Shown piece by piece: positions 11,399 through 23,262 of a stretch of 64,000 bases of DNA. Every line of letters starts with the position of its first letter. Position 1 is the first letter of the stretch. Under the pieces are notes generated by a model. It saw only the letters and a program-made list of their open reading frames with translations, did no database searches and was not told where the DNA came from. This stretch comes from Scilla litardierei (taxonomy: Eukaryota > Streptophyta > Magnoliopsida > Asparagales > Asparagaceae), in assembly GCA_030789695.1 (NCBI GenBank), contig CM061141.1:327655938-327719937 (forward strand). The letters run 5' to 3'. The translations under genes were made by a program, and so were the position numbers.

Positions 11399-13560
11399 AG
11401 TTCTTTGCCAACAGCCATGCCAATTGATATGGCTGCCTATAGAGTTTATGGTGACGAGAAAAAGGATACTGATTTAGTAGATGATATGAATGTTTCAATT
11501 ATAACATCAAGACTATCTCCTTCAGGACACAAGGTATAGGGGACGTTAACAACTTTTTTGCAAGCGTCCATGGATCTAATAAGAACTGGACTTGTGAGGG
11601 TAATTATAAAGGTCTGGCTTTGGACATTCAGGTATACGTTTTCCCACTTCTATTACACATTATTTTGTGTGGATCAACAAATGAACTATTTAGTATCTGC
11701 TGCCTTCTCAAACCTTCATTTTTTAATCAATATGAATGTACGTCTGCTTTTTGCCTCGAGGCTTAGATTATTAGTGACAACCGTACACATTACTAGTAAT
11801 TGCATATACACAGAACTGGTAGTCTAGTGCAGGTGAAGAAGCTGTATGTTAGCAAAATGCCATCTACAGATAAGCTATATGGATGGAGAATGTAATTCAG
11901 GTTGTAACATGCTTCTCGCCACTTGTTAGTTCACAATATACAGTTGTTTGCCAGAAGCCCAGATTAATGTGACATTCACTCAGTCGTACACGAACATAAG
12001 CATTTGGATATGTTGTGCATGGTATGTGTGTTTCTTTATAATGATTAGATGTTTAACATCAGAACTGTGTAACTTGTTTTGGGCAATATGCAAGTGTAGT
12101 GTGTTAGTTGTCCAAAATCCTTTTCAGCTTTGTAGTATAATTAAATTGCTTCACCATGGTTCTGGACATGAGAAATGCAGACGTAAGAGATTTTGGTTAC
12201 TCTATGTTCTTTCCACCAATCGTGAGTACCGTGATGTCTGTCAAACCTTAAATCTATTTGAGGAATCGTTATCTCCCACCTCCCACCGACAACATGCTTA
12301 CTAGACGCAGGTTCTGAAGTGTTGAGTCTTGCAATTTATGACATGCAATTTCAATTTATGACATGCAATTTATATGGTATATCGGTCCTTGCTAGATATG
12401 TTCTGGAGGAAAATTTGTTATACTACTTTACTTCATATTAAGTTTCATTTTGCCTATTTATTTTCTTTAAATCTATGATAAGCAGTGAGGAAAATCTGTA
12501 ATGGGTATACTGTATACTATTTGACTTTGATTATGCCTCTTATGTATCCAAGTCTCCATAACGAATCCTTTTATTATCTCCGTTTTACCTTCACTCTGAT
12601 TTGACTTAGAGGAATTTAGAAGTTTTCATGTTCTGTTCTTGACCCGTGTGACCAGTAAAGTTGGTCCCAAAGCTACCAGGCCCTTCATGTTTTCCACAAA
12701 CCCGTTGTCCATCTGAAGTTGAATGGGTCATGAACCAGTGTTTGGGCACCAGTTCAGGTAAGGTTAAATTTAGACTCACAGTTTCAAACAATCCTCTTTT
12801 TTGTTGCTTCCTCAGCTGACCTATGATCGTTATCCAAAGCTCAGTTGACGCCAAACAACTTGGATGGTGAATTAGTGGGATATATCATGCTAGGGGCCTA
12901 AGACGCATATAGACATTAAGTTGGATGCGATGTTGTGCTGATATGAATACCAAATACGAGATGATACTATATGGTACAATAAATACTGGAAATTTGAATA
13001 ATCGTAAATATAGCAATAAATAAAATTATGTGCTTGTGGGCTAATTTTCTTTGTATTTAATAGAGGTGTAGTGGGTAAATGAACATGGTAGATGAGATAT
13101 AAAATATCTTAAAGGTATTGGTGCTTACCCAAAATTCATAGCCTTTTCATCAACAAAGTGGACAATTGTATAAGCTCATCAATAGTCAAATGAAACTGTG
13201 AATGACTAATTGCATCATTTTTAATTTAGTATTTAAGGGATCTCACGTCTGAAACACATTATCCATTTTAGGGTATGTCAAAGAAGTGTCAACAAACATC
13301 CATCAATTTTCAAATATCCAAGTATTAGAATGTATTAGATAGAGATTGATGAAAAATATGTGTCATATGATCAAAAATGATCAGTTATAATGACGTGATG
13401 CATTCCCAACAGTTGAGGACAAGGTAAAAGTAAGTACAACACATGAGCTTGGTTTTTCCTCAACCAATAGAAACATGTCAAGTTAGTTGACCTGGTTAGT
13501 TTTATCAAGTATCACTTGTTATCCATTAATCTCTATTAGATATGTATGTCTCATTTATCA
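11399..13560. other. Intergenic and carrier 3' flank
   Basis: No gene supported. The first several hundred bases are probably the carrier 3' untranslated region. A short tandem duplication of ATTTATGACATGCA occurs near 12336-12372. The rest is AT-rich with no recognisable coding signal. Confidence 0.6.
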
Positions 13561-13569
13561 AAATAACAA

Positions 13570-14440
13570 TACCATATAGTAATAGAACCTTTTCCAATCT
13601 AAATAGCAACAAGCTTGGGCTTCCTAGATCTTTGGTGTATTTGGTTTTAAAATATGAACATCAAAATGAACGCTGCAAACCATCGTCACAAATTATGGAG
13701 TAGACTTCTTCCATGGGCATGTGAGGAATTTTCTTGGATAGTTGACTCCATATTTATCAAATACAAAATGAATGTTGCCAATCATCCCAAAAATTATGAA
13801 GTGTGGACTTTTTGAAGGGGCACATGAGGAATTTTCTTGGGTAGTTGGCTCCATATTTATCCAATACACATAGAAAGAGACTACAAAAATTCTGTGTATT
13901 TCTTACACGAACACTCAAGGCCCTGAATTAGCAGATTGTGAACCCAAATAAAAAATTCATTCCATTAGATGTGATAACACATCTAAACTGTCTAAAAACA
14001 AAAATTTAAATGATTTTGCATCAAGCGTAGACAAAATCAATGTTTCAAAATTTTATCGAAATTGACTAATCTGTTGCCGCTTAGGACATGCGGTAAACAT
14101 ATTGAAATCATTTGATTTTTGTTTTGTAGATAGTTTAAATGTGTTAGATCACATCCAATAGTGTTTTAAATTTGTGTTTTCAATTTTTTATTTTGGAGCA
14201 TTAAGCATTTGCTTAAAAATCTTCAAAAAGTTGGTATTTTCCAACATACACAGATATTAGAATAATGCGGTATTATATGAGCATAAAAGCACTTGTGTCA
14301 CATGGCGGTGCCAAACAGTACATGCTTCATAATTTTTTTGGACGAATGGTATTGTTCATTTTGATCTTTGTATTTTAAAATCTAAATACACCAAAGGTCT
14401 AGGGAACATGAAGCTTTTGTTGGTCTTCTTGGTGGAAAAT
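13570..14440. repeat. Large inverted-repeat (foldback) element, arms about 400 bp
   Basis: The left arm (about 13570-14020) reads AGATCTTTGGTGTATTTGG, then TTTTAAAATATGAACATCAA; the right arm (about 14098-14440) holds the complement (TTTGATCTTTGTATTTTAAA and AAATACACCAAAGG). The inner part is also paired: ATTAGATGTGATAACACATC near 13957 against GATCACATCCAATAG near 14148. The loop is about 75 bp. The left arm contains a diverged internal duplication of about 100 bp (13672 and 13770, both with GAGGAATTTTCTTGG). This looks like a non-autonomous DNA transposon; ends and target duplication are not resolved. A related single arm lies near 14500-14560 and another near 29345-29400. Confidence 0.75.
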
Positions 14441-14715
14441 TAATGGCATAGAACTTTTTGATCACTAAATCAACATGTAAAAAACTATGGGTTCACTAGA
14501 TCTTTGGTGTATTTATGTTTAGAATATGAAGTTGAAACTAAACAAAGTTGTTCGTTCAATAAATGTGGATGGTGGATTTTTTTGAGCGTTACATAGCACA
14601 AGTGTTTATATGTCACATGCTACCTTATATATATATATAAATATAAAAGAAATAACCTGTGTGCACTGTACTTGTTCTTATATGTCACATGCTACCATAT
14701 ATATAAGGTATATAT

Positions 14716-14799
14716 ATGAGAATAATTGGTATCTTATAACATGGGATGCATCTACTCATATACCAAGACATAAAAAGTGAGACGGTACAACAAGTACAA

Positions 14800-14849
<50 letters not shown>

Positions 14850-14962
14850 ATAATGGGTATTATACAACACGTACAAACCCATGCGTGCTTGTATCATACC
14901 ACTTTTTGTGTTTTGTATATGAGGAGATGCCTCCCAAGTCATATGATACCCATTATTATTAT
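14716..14962. mobile_element. MITE of the GAGAATAATGGGTAT family, expanded by (TA)n
   Basis: Both ends carry the inverted terminus GAGAATAATNGGTATC (left near 14718, right as GATACCCATTATTATT near 14945). The arms pair through ATGGGATGCATCTACTCATA against TATGAGGAGATGCCTCCCA. The centre holds a (TA)n run (14802-14845) and a second internal copy of the terminal word at 14846. Same family as the copies at 40358-40522 and 58520-58715. Confidence 0.75.
14802..14845. repeat. (TA)n microsatellite
   Basis: About 22 TA units inside the MITE, between its two arms. Confidence 0.95.
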
Positions 14963-14984
14963 AATTATTATTATATTACCTCTA

Positions 14985-17900
14985 TTTCCCCCACCCCTTG
15001 TGTGGATGTGCCCAATGGTCTTGTTGCTGCTGTGTCTTGCTGCAGACCGCCGAATGACTCGGCTTGCTCGCCCTCCTCTTATGAAGTCCCGGTTGCTCCC
15101 TCTTACCAGTCTCCCTTATTATTAATGAGGAATGTCCGACTACTAAAGTGCTTTATAACCCGGAGTTGGTCGCTGCCGTTAGTTCCATACCGAGTTATAA
15201 CCCGGATCTTTGCCATGTCCACGTTATACCAACGAGTACTTGGACGAGAAGAAGTAAGACAGCCCTTAGACTCTCCTAAATATGTTGGTCCTTGTTTGGA
15301 ATGTTGGGGGCGAAGACTCGCGTCACGATGTTCGGCACCTCTTGAATTAATTCTCACCCTCTTTTGTCGAAATTCTTGAGACTAAGGTTTGTGACCCTCT
15401 TGTTTCCCCAAGAACTGGACTTCATTTCAAAACTTAACCATGTGGCTAAGGGGTGTATATGGGTCCTTGTTGACCCTACGGTTTGGGATTGTTTTCACCA
15501 CCCGTCTTTTAGTCAGCACATCACCTTGTTGTGTGTCAACAAAGGGGGGTTCTTTACTTTTATTACTGTCGTCTATGCCTCTAATTTCTCTGCTGAGCAT
15601 GCCACTCTTTGGCCTGAACTCAAGTCTGATTGTCTCTGTATTGCTGGTTCGCCTTGGATTGCCCTAGGAGACTCCAATCTTACTCGTTTTGTAGGTGAAA
15701 AGGTGGGTGGCCGTGTCCTCTCTCTCCCGCTCCTTCAGGAGTTCAATGATTGCATCGAATATTGCGGCTTTGTTGGCCTTAGAAGTCAAGGTAATGTTCT
15801 TAGTTGGTGCAACAACTCTGATGTGGGGCACATCGCTTGCAGACTAAACCGTGTCCTGTGTAATGTAGCGTGGGGGGGCATCCTTTCGGACTCCTATTTC
15901 TGCTATCTCCCGCTTGAAACTAGTGATCATGCTTCCAGTCTCCTCCACGTCCTTCTACCTATCAACTGTGGGCCTAAGCCCTTCAGGTTCTTTGGCTATT
16001 ACCTTCAACTCCCTGGATTCCATCATATCATCTCTTCAGTTTGGGACGCTCATTATTTTGGTTCTCCTGCATTCCGCATGGTTACCATACTTAAGGCTCT
16101 TAAGAGTACCCTTCGGCCTTGGTCTGGTGGGGACAATGACTCTACCACTATTAGAGTGGACATCGACCATATCCGCAGCGCTCCTGATTTTCACTCTAAC
16201 CCCAATATCCAAGGTTAGGAGCGGGCAGTTACCATTAAACTTGTTCGTGCTCTCTATGTTGAGGAAAGTCAGGCTAGGCAGAAGAGTAGGTGTTCTTTGC
16301 TTAAGCTGGGGGATCGGAATTCGAAATTTTTCTATGCTGCTATGAAGGAAAGAGCTTCTCGGAATAGTTTTCTTCACTTGATCTCTCCCAACGGGGACCC
16401 CTCCACCAACCTTTCCACTTTGCATTCTGACGCGGTTGACTTCTATAGCAAGCTCTTCTACCGAGACAACTGCTGGAAACCTTTCCCAAGGTCATTGCCA
16501 AGCGGATTATCTTTCATGATGCAGTATCTTGGATGGGGCGTATGGTGACAAATGAGGAAATCAAGGATGCACTCTTCTCTTTGGACAAAGACAACTCCCC
16601 GGGCCCTGATGGCTTCACTCCCCAGTTTTTCAAGATCTCTGGGGGGTCGTTGGTAGTGATGTCCTTGCGGCGTCCGTTCCTTTTTCTCTTCTGGCCAACT
16701 CCTTCGTCAAACCAACCATACTTTCCTCACACTTGTCCCTAAGTCCTTTACGGCTTCGTCGCTTTTGGATTACCGGCCCATATCCTGCTGCAATGGCATA
16801 TATAAGATCATCTCCAAGGTCCTGAGCCGTTGCTTGGCTGTTGTCATCCCGGATCTCATATCTTGGAACCAGTCTGCTTTCATTAAAGATCGCCTTATCT
16901 CAGACTGTTCTCTTCTGGCCCACGAGATCATCAGAGATGTCTTTAACTCTATGGGAGCTAGAGCTGCATCCAACTCGAACTCCGCAACGCTTTTGACATC
17001 ATCGATCGGGAGTTTGTCTACTACTTCATGCATCAGATGGGCTTTCCGCCAAATTTCGTTCACTGGGTTTGGGAATGTCTTTCGTCCCCTTCCATCTTCG
17101 TCCTTATCAATGACTCCCGCGAGACACTTTGGTGGTAACATGGGCATCTACCACGGGGACCCTATCTCCTCTTTCATCTTCGTCATCGTCATGGAGCTCT
17201 TCACGTCTCTTATGGATCTCGCTTCCGATGCCCGTACCATCCTCCCCCATAAGAGGGGCACTAAGGTTATCCCCTTCCACATCCTCTACGCCGATGATAT
17301 TTTGATCTTTTGCAAGGCGGACCCCCAAACTTTTGACGGGCTTAATCACATCCTCTTCACCTTTCACCTTTTCACGGGGCTTGATGTTTATAAGGGCAAG
17401 ACCAGAATCATTCTTAGCAAGTGTTGCACCTCGGACGAGGAGTTGACCAGACGTTTGAATATTCCTTTTGCGCCCCCCCTGTCAAATACATCGGCCTTCC
17501 TCTCCCAACTATCCCACGGCCAATTTATATTCCAAGCTCTTGGACAAGTGTAAGGCGAAGCTTTCTGGTTGGTCTTCAAGAATTCTTTATATCTCTGGAT
17601 GTGTGGAGCTTGTTCGAACCGTCATTCATGGTATGGTCTCCTATTGGATCCAATTCTTTCGCATTCTGGTGTTTATCCTGTCTTATGAACGACCGGCTAT
17701 GTGGAGATTTCATTTGGGGCTCCAAGATCCATTACTGGAAATGGGGGGACATGGCAAGCCCAAGTTAGGTGGTGTTGGTCTTCGTAACCTTTGGTAGGTT
17801 GGGGTGGCGGCTGGTATTAAGCTTTTCTGGCGTCTTCTTCATTCTTCATCATGTGGGCAGTCTACATGAGGGACACTTATCTGAAAAAATACACCCTCTT

Positions 17901-18940
17901 TCAGTGTGCCTCCTTGACTCTGGTACCTGGAAGCATATCCTCATTTGTCGTGATGCGGCCGCCTCCTGCCTGCGGTGCATTGTGGGGGATGGAGCATCGA
18001 CATCTCTATGGTTTGACCTCTGACTCCAATGTGATCCTTTGGCCCACCTCTGCCCCCACATCCCTCATTGAGCCGTCTTCGTGTTGTCGACTGATGGGAC
18101 GGCTCTTGCTGGTGCCTGCTGGACATATTGTCCTCTTACATAAGACTCTTCCGCACGTTCTCCTTGGGATCCTGGCCTGACTCCTAGATGTGGGATTCCA
18201 GTGGTGGATGCACTCTTCGCTCCTCTTGGTCGTCTACCAGGACATCCTCCCCCCACCGTCTACATGGACCCGTTTGGTTCACTGGGCACGTCCCGAAGTT
18301 TGCCCTCACCCTTCTCCATGACCTCTCCGACAAGCTGCCCACCACTCACCATCTTCTCTGCAGAGGTTTCCAGGTGCTCCCACCTGGGTGGTGTTCCTTC
18401 CACCTGGAAACCGCCCATCACCTCTTCTTCCTGTGTGAGTTCAACAGCTATATTTGGGCCGCCACTAAACTCAAGTTGGGTCTTCCCTCCCGCTCCAGAT
18501 CACTACATGTGGACGCCTTCCTCCTGCGTCTGTTCGGATCGAAAGGGAAGACCCGTGCTATTGGTTGGCTTAGCAAACTTGTGCTCTCCGCTGTTGTCTG
18601 GCATATTTGGAAGGAGATGAACAATCGCATTTTCCTGTCCATGGCACTTTCCAAGGCCCAGATCCTCGTGAAAGTTTCTTTGGTTGTGGCGTCTTCTCCT
18701 CCCCCTTTTGACCTCGAGGAGGTGGATCCGGCTTTCTCATTGCTTTTTGATAATTGGGGATTAGCCTAGCTTTCTCGCTTTTGTTCACTTTTTTGTTAGA
18801 CTTTGCTTTTTTGGCTTTTCTTGTACTTGGTGACTGCTTCCCTAATTCTCCCGAGTCTGTTCAGTCAATGGCTTGGCCTGACGGATCCTGTATACTTGTA
18901 CATGTTTACACACACATATATACTCACTTACATTTTAAAA
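14985..18940 (+). mobile_element. Decayed L1-type LINE retrotransposon
   Basis: Order of remnants: N-terminus of an endonuclease (VWNVGG near 15293 and FVEILETKV near 15365), endonuclease body (WIALGDSNLTRFVGEKVGGR near 15655, LNRVLCN near 15847, SDHASSLL near 15923), the linker LGDRNSKFFYA near 16306, RT blocks (NSPGPDGFTPQFFK near 16590; LDYRPISCCNGIYKIISKVL near 16765; NQSAFIKDRLISD near 16870; FHILYADDILIFC near 17277), then a zf-RVT-like tail (W/H/C pattern near 18400-18470). At least five frame changes and stops break it. The 3' end is near 18940 with a short A-rich tail (TTTTAAAAAAAG). The 5' edge is a guess: sequence becomes C/T-rich and coding-like right after the MITE. Confidence 0.85.
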
Positions 18941-18965
18941 AAAGAAATACATATATATAGACAAA

Positions 18966-19904
18966 CTAGTCATAACTCGTGCCCGTAGGGCACGGTTCAA
19001 CCCATTCAAAATATTCTACCCTCTGAAAAATTTGCACAATAGATATACACTAATGACAAAGATAAGAAGTCTTTTGACTCCAGGGCAATTTACATAAAAA
19101 CTATCACAAAAAGGTTCAAAGAAACTTTTTAAACAACCATCAGAATCAATAACGCTTCATATGTTCATCAGTCAATTTCTACCAAAATTCTTTCAATCAA
19201 GTCCAAATCCTTCAGCAATACCCTACCCTATTGAAAACAACGATTAAAAAACAGAAGCGCTTACCTATCCATCACAAACACAATATACAACTGCAGCCCG
19301 GCCCCCACAGTAAATGCGACTCACCAAAATAAGTAATTAGGCCAAAAACAAAGCACGCTGATCACCGCCAAATATGTCGTCAGGCTATGAACAGAGAACT
19401 TCATCATGCTTCCCAACAGCAACAGCCACGCCATGACGATAGCCGTACTGACGCCGCTGGCTGCCCCGTACAGAGGCCAGTACGCCTCCATTAGCTCCGA
19501 CTGCGGCCTCGGACCGGCGGTGATGTTGGCGAACCAGTCAATGTTGAGCTGGTCGGGCTTCTCGAACTGGGTCAGGCTGAGGAGGAGGACGAATTGAGAA
19601 GATGGACTTGGTCTTTAAAACACAAATGAGAGTTATTTTTTAACTGAATGGTAGAATGGGTAAGTTTTAGGTTTGGGGAGAATGTGCGCGGTTATCCCAA
19701 CGTGAGTTGGGGAGTGTATTTGTGGGCATCCCTATGTGAGATGGGAAACATGAGTGGTGGTTATTAAAGTTTTTAGTTTTTAGTTTTTTTAAAATGCAAA
19801 AGTTACGTCCTAGTTAGCAAGTACAGTCAGCATTTTTGTCCCAGTCATACTTTTGACGTCACGTAGGACAAAGATTTAAAAAAAGTCCTGATTTGTATAA
19901 TAGA
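18966..19904 (-). mobile_element. Non-autonomous Helitron with intact ends (939 bp)
   Basis: Read on the minus strand it starts TCTATTATAC at 19904 and ends with the hairpin CGTGCCC-TAC-GGGCACG, eight bases, then CTAG at 18966. It lies exactly between A and T (A|TC...CTAG|T), the known Helitron insertion pattern, with no target duplication. It lacks Rep/helicase, so it is non-autonomous. Its 5' end is shared with the sequence at 36493. It sits about 25 bp beyond the LINE tail. Confidence 0.85.
19321..19614 (-). pseudogene. Gene fragment captured inside the Helitron (unknown membrane protein)
   Basis: A GC-rich minus-strand open frame of 97 codons without a clear start of its own, ending in TGA at 19321. 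It contains the soluble words EKPDQLNIDWFANITAGPRP and then two hydrophobic stretches (STAIVMAWLLLLGS and LTTYLAVISVLCFW), like part of a membrane protein. Base composition is far richer in GC than the AT-rich ends of the Helitron. Helitrons commonly capture gene pieces. I do not recognise the parent gene, and the frame may be one exon with a little flanking intron. Confidence 0.6.
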
Positions 19905-19986
19905 TTTTCAAAAGCAAATATTTCGCACGAAATTTTCCATGTGAAAAGATATTTATTTATTTATGAAATTTTTATTTCAACAAAAA

Positions 19987-20700
19987 TTCCTCCTTCATTT
20001 CATATTATACACCCCTAAAAAATAATGGTTGAAAAATAATATGATTTGACCTTCGATCAATGCATTACAGAAAGTGCTATTGTTCTGAAACCGTTAAATT
20101 TTGTAACGGGTTGAGCAGTGCTTACACCCTCTAGAATTCACTCATTTATTTTCCTGTGGTATATAATTGTATGGATTAACCATCAAAAAATTTTTGTAAA
20201 AAAATTTCTTAAAAAAGTTAAAAATGTTTTTGCACGGCTATCGCACCAACATTTTCGCATCAGTATATTACTATATATTAGAAATAATCAATGCACAGTG
20301 CACGGGCACCCAAAAACCCCACCCCACACAATAGCATGTGAGCCCCACATATGTGTCTCGCTGGGTGCAAAACCGGGTGTAAATGTGAAGAATGAGTGAG
20401 TGAGTGAGTGTATTTTTAATGTGCAATTTTAATTTTTTTTTTAAAAATTCAAATTTTTTCCTCCTTCACTACATGTATTTATACGTCCTTAAAAAATAAT
20501 GGGTAAAAAATAATAGGATTTGATCCTTGATCAAGGCATTACAGAAAGTTCTATTGTTTTAAAACCGTTAAATTTTGTAATGGGTGGATCGATGCTCAAA
20601 TCCCGAGGTTTCACCCATTATTTCCCTTATAGTATATAATTGTATGGATTAAACATCAAAAAAAATTTCAAATTGTTTTAATAAATAAAAAACACTTTTT
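19987..20700. repeat. Diverged duplicate of about 220 bp
   Basis: The block at about 19987-20210 (TCCTCCTTCATTTCATATTA, later GCATTACAGAAAGTGCTATT) recurs at about 20458-20700 (TCCTCCTTCACTACATGTAT, GCATTACAGAAAGTTCTATT) with many substitutions. Both end near GTATATAATTGTATGGATTA followed by ACCATCAAAAAA or AACATCAAAAAA. The second block runs into the first copy of the 666-bp duplication. Confidence 0.8.
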
Positions 20701-21249
20701 GCACAGGGTGATCTGTGCGAAAATTTTGCACATGATCACCCATATATATGTATGTATGTATTCTTGCCTAGAGAGAATTAGGGGACATTGGCCTCACCAA
20801 AAGGGAAAGTACGAGTGCATATTCCTCAGAGCATCTCATTAATATGAATGAGTTGTCAACTCATTCCCATTATTTCTCTCTCACACACACACAGAGAGAG
20901 AATAATGTATCTCATACGATGCATATGAGATATTTCTTATATATACCGATATATCGTGTTGTCCTTCACAAAGAGAAAAATACCTTCTATGACCACTTGT
21001 ATTATTTGGAGGCAAATACACTATATCAATGTATATGAGATATCTATCACATGTCATAGATGTACATTACTCTCATGTATGTATATAAAGAAACCATCGT
21101 ACTCACAATTGGATCAAAAGTATTTATCCATCCCAATCAAATTTAAATTTAGCATACCAAATGAAAATTTTCGTTGAACGTTATCTTACACATTTAAACT
21201 ACTTATGAACAAAAGTTGATATTGATGTGATTTATCCATGTAAGAAGTG
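20584..21249 (+). repeat. 666-bp tandem duplication, copy 1
   Basis: This block is repeated immediately at 21250-21915 with no difference that I can see. The word GGTGGA lies at the left edge, the junction and the right edge, so the breakpoint has 6-bp microhomology. It encodes no supported protein. Confidence 0.95.
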
Positions 21250-21915
21250 GTGGATCGATGCTCAAATCCCGAGGTTTCACCCATTATTTCCCTTATAGTA
21301 TATAATTGTATGGATTAAACATCAAAAAAAATTTCAAATTGTTTTAATAAATAAAAAACACTTTTTGCACAGGGTGATCTGTGCGAAAATTTTGCACATG
21401 ATCACCCATATATATGTATGTATGTATTCTTGCCTAGAGAGAATTAGGGGACATTGGCCTCACCAAAAGGGAAAGTACGAGTGCATATTCCTCAGAGCAT
21501 CTCATTAATATGAATGAGTTGTCAACTCATTCCCATTATTTCTCTCTCACACACACACAGAGAGAGAATAATGTATCTCATACGATGCATATGAGATATT
21601 TCTTATATATACCGATATATCGTGTTGTCCTTCACAAAGAGAAAAATACCTTCTATGACCACTTGTATTATTTGGAGGCAAATACACTATATCAATGTAT
21701 ATGAGATATCTATCACATGTCATAGATGTACATTACTCTCATGTATGTATATAAAGAAACCATCGTACTCACAATTGGATCAAAAGTATTTATCCATCCC
21801 AATCAAATTTAAATTTAGCATACCAAATGAAAATTTTCGTTGAACGTTATCTTACACATTTAAACTACTTATGAACAAAAGTTGATATTGATGTGATTTA
21901 TCCATGTAAGAAGTG
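21250..21915 (+). repeat. 666-bp tandem duplication, copy 2
   Basis: Direct copy of 20584-21249; flanked on the right by GGTGGAAAAATC. Perfect identity means it is very recent or an assembly artefact. Confidence 0.95.
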
Positions 21916-22170
21916 GTGGAAAAATCACTATTGTAGAATTGCCATAAAATTGATTAATCTAGGCACACTTGATTTATGTATTTTGAAACAAAATGAAACA
22001 AAATGAATGGATTAATCTGGTCACTTGATTTATTGATAAAACATATCAAAATCAGTTAATTTTTTGTTTCTAAGTAGTTTGAAACAAAATGAATTTTTCA
22101 TTTGGGTTGTTGAATTTTAAATTTGATTGCGGTGGATCGGTATGTTTGACCCATTCAAGTGTATCATAGT

Positions 22171-22903
22171 TATTGACGGGTAAATTCCGCCCACAATAAG
22201 AAGGATTCTGACGATGGCGTCTTTGGTGATGTGGCGCTCCGTCGTCGACTGAAGAGTGGGACCCGAGGAGAGGGGGTCCCGGGTCAGAGCGAGCTAAGTC
22301 CGAGCTGTTGGGGTGCAGCTCGAGCTAACTCTGAGATGTATCCGTAGGTCTGTAATACAGAAAGATTGTCATGGGGTCGGATTTGGGTCCCGACCTAAAT
22401 CCCTTCTGATGCTTAAGTCGGTGGATGACTAAGAAGGAGCTCGGGAGAGCTCGGTCCGACCTAAAGGGAAGTCATTTGATCACTGTCTTGTTAAGCTAAG
22501 GAGGAAGAATTATAAAGTGGAAAACAGATATCTGAGTGTCAGAGTACCTGAATTTTTTGTATGTCTGGAGATATTGCCTCATGCCTTGTCGTCATTGAGA
22601 CTATTTATTGGTGATGGTTACTCTTGAGTGATGTTAGCAAATAACGGTCTTGACCTTATGACGGCATGACTGTCCCTAAATAGAGCATAACAGCCCATTT
22701 ACTCCACCATTACTAACCAACTCATTATTAATTGATCTCTTAATACTCGGTAGCTTAACGAGAGGATGAGCTGTTGCTTTTGATCGGGTAAGCGGTTAAC
22801 CGCTCATGCGGGCTGTTGGGCTAAGGTGATGTTTTTGTATTGGGCATATTTATTCGAACGAAATACATTTTTCCGTCATGTGGGCCGGCCCAATGTAGTA
22901 ACG
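22171..22903 (-). repeat. Element I LTR (left copy, 3' LTR)
   Basis: 733 bp, matched to 28195-28933 along its length with many substitutions and small indels. The terminal TG has become TA at 22171. Confidence 0.85.
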
Positions 22904-23134
22904 ATGGCCCTATCTCTCTAGCTCAGATGAGGCGATAGTTGAGATCGGGTGATGTGACGTCTTATTAATTGGGCATGACAGTCGAGACGTGAGTTTTGAT
23001 TTTTTTCCGCCAAGTCCACATTCCTTTGATTTGGTCGTTGTATTGGTACGAGGCTCAGGGCGTTAGTATTCTTGGATGTCGACGTGTGCCTCCCATCGAA
23101 TGGTTGAGCTTGATCAAAGAGAGACGACTTCTAT

Positions 23135-23142
23135 TATAAGTA
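23135..23142 (+). promoter_or_regulatory. Putative TATA box of the element I antisense gene
   Basis: TATAAGTA lies 128 bases upstream of the ATG at 23263, followed by a plausible CT-rich leader. This spacing suits a TATA box plus a leader of about 100 bases. A comparable motif precedes the antisense gene of element II. Confidence 0.45.
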
Positions 23143-23262
23143 GATAAATGAGGGAGAAATGGATGAACTTTCCTGCTTGTGCTCTCAGAAAGAAACCATT
23201 CCCCTTTCTTGTATTTTCATTCTCGTTGTTTGATCTCGTTGCGGTTTGAGAATATATTGTCT

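Noticed and set aside
17468..18769. Several open frames inside the LINE tail as independent genes
   Set aside because: They join into RT thumb and zf-RVT-like remnants of the LINE in changing frames.
20584..21915. 666-bp repeats as LTRs of a small retrotransposon
   Set aside because: They are adjacent with no internal region, no TG...CA ends and no target duplication.
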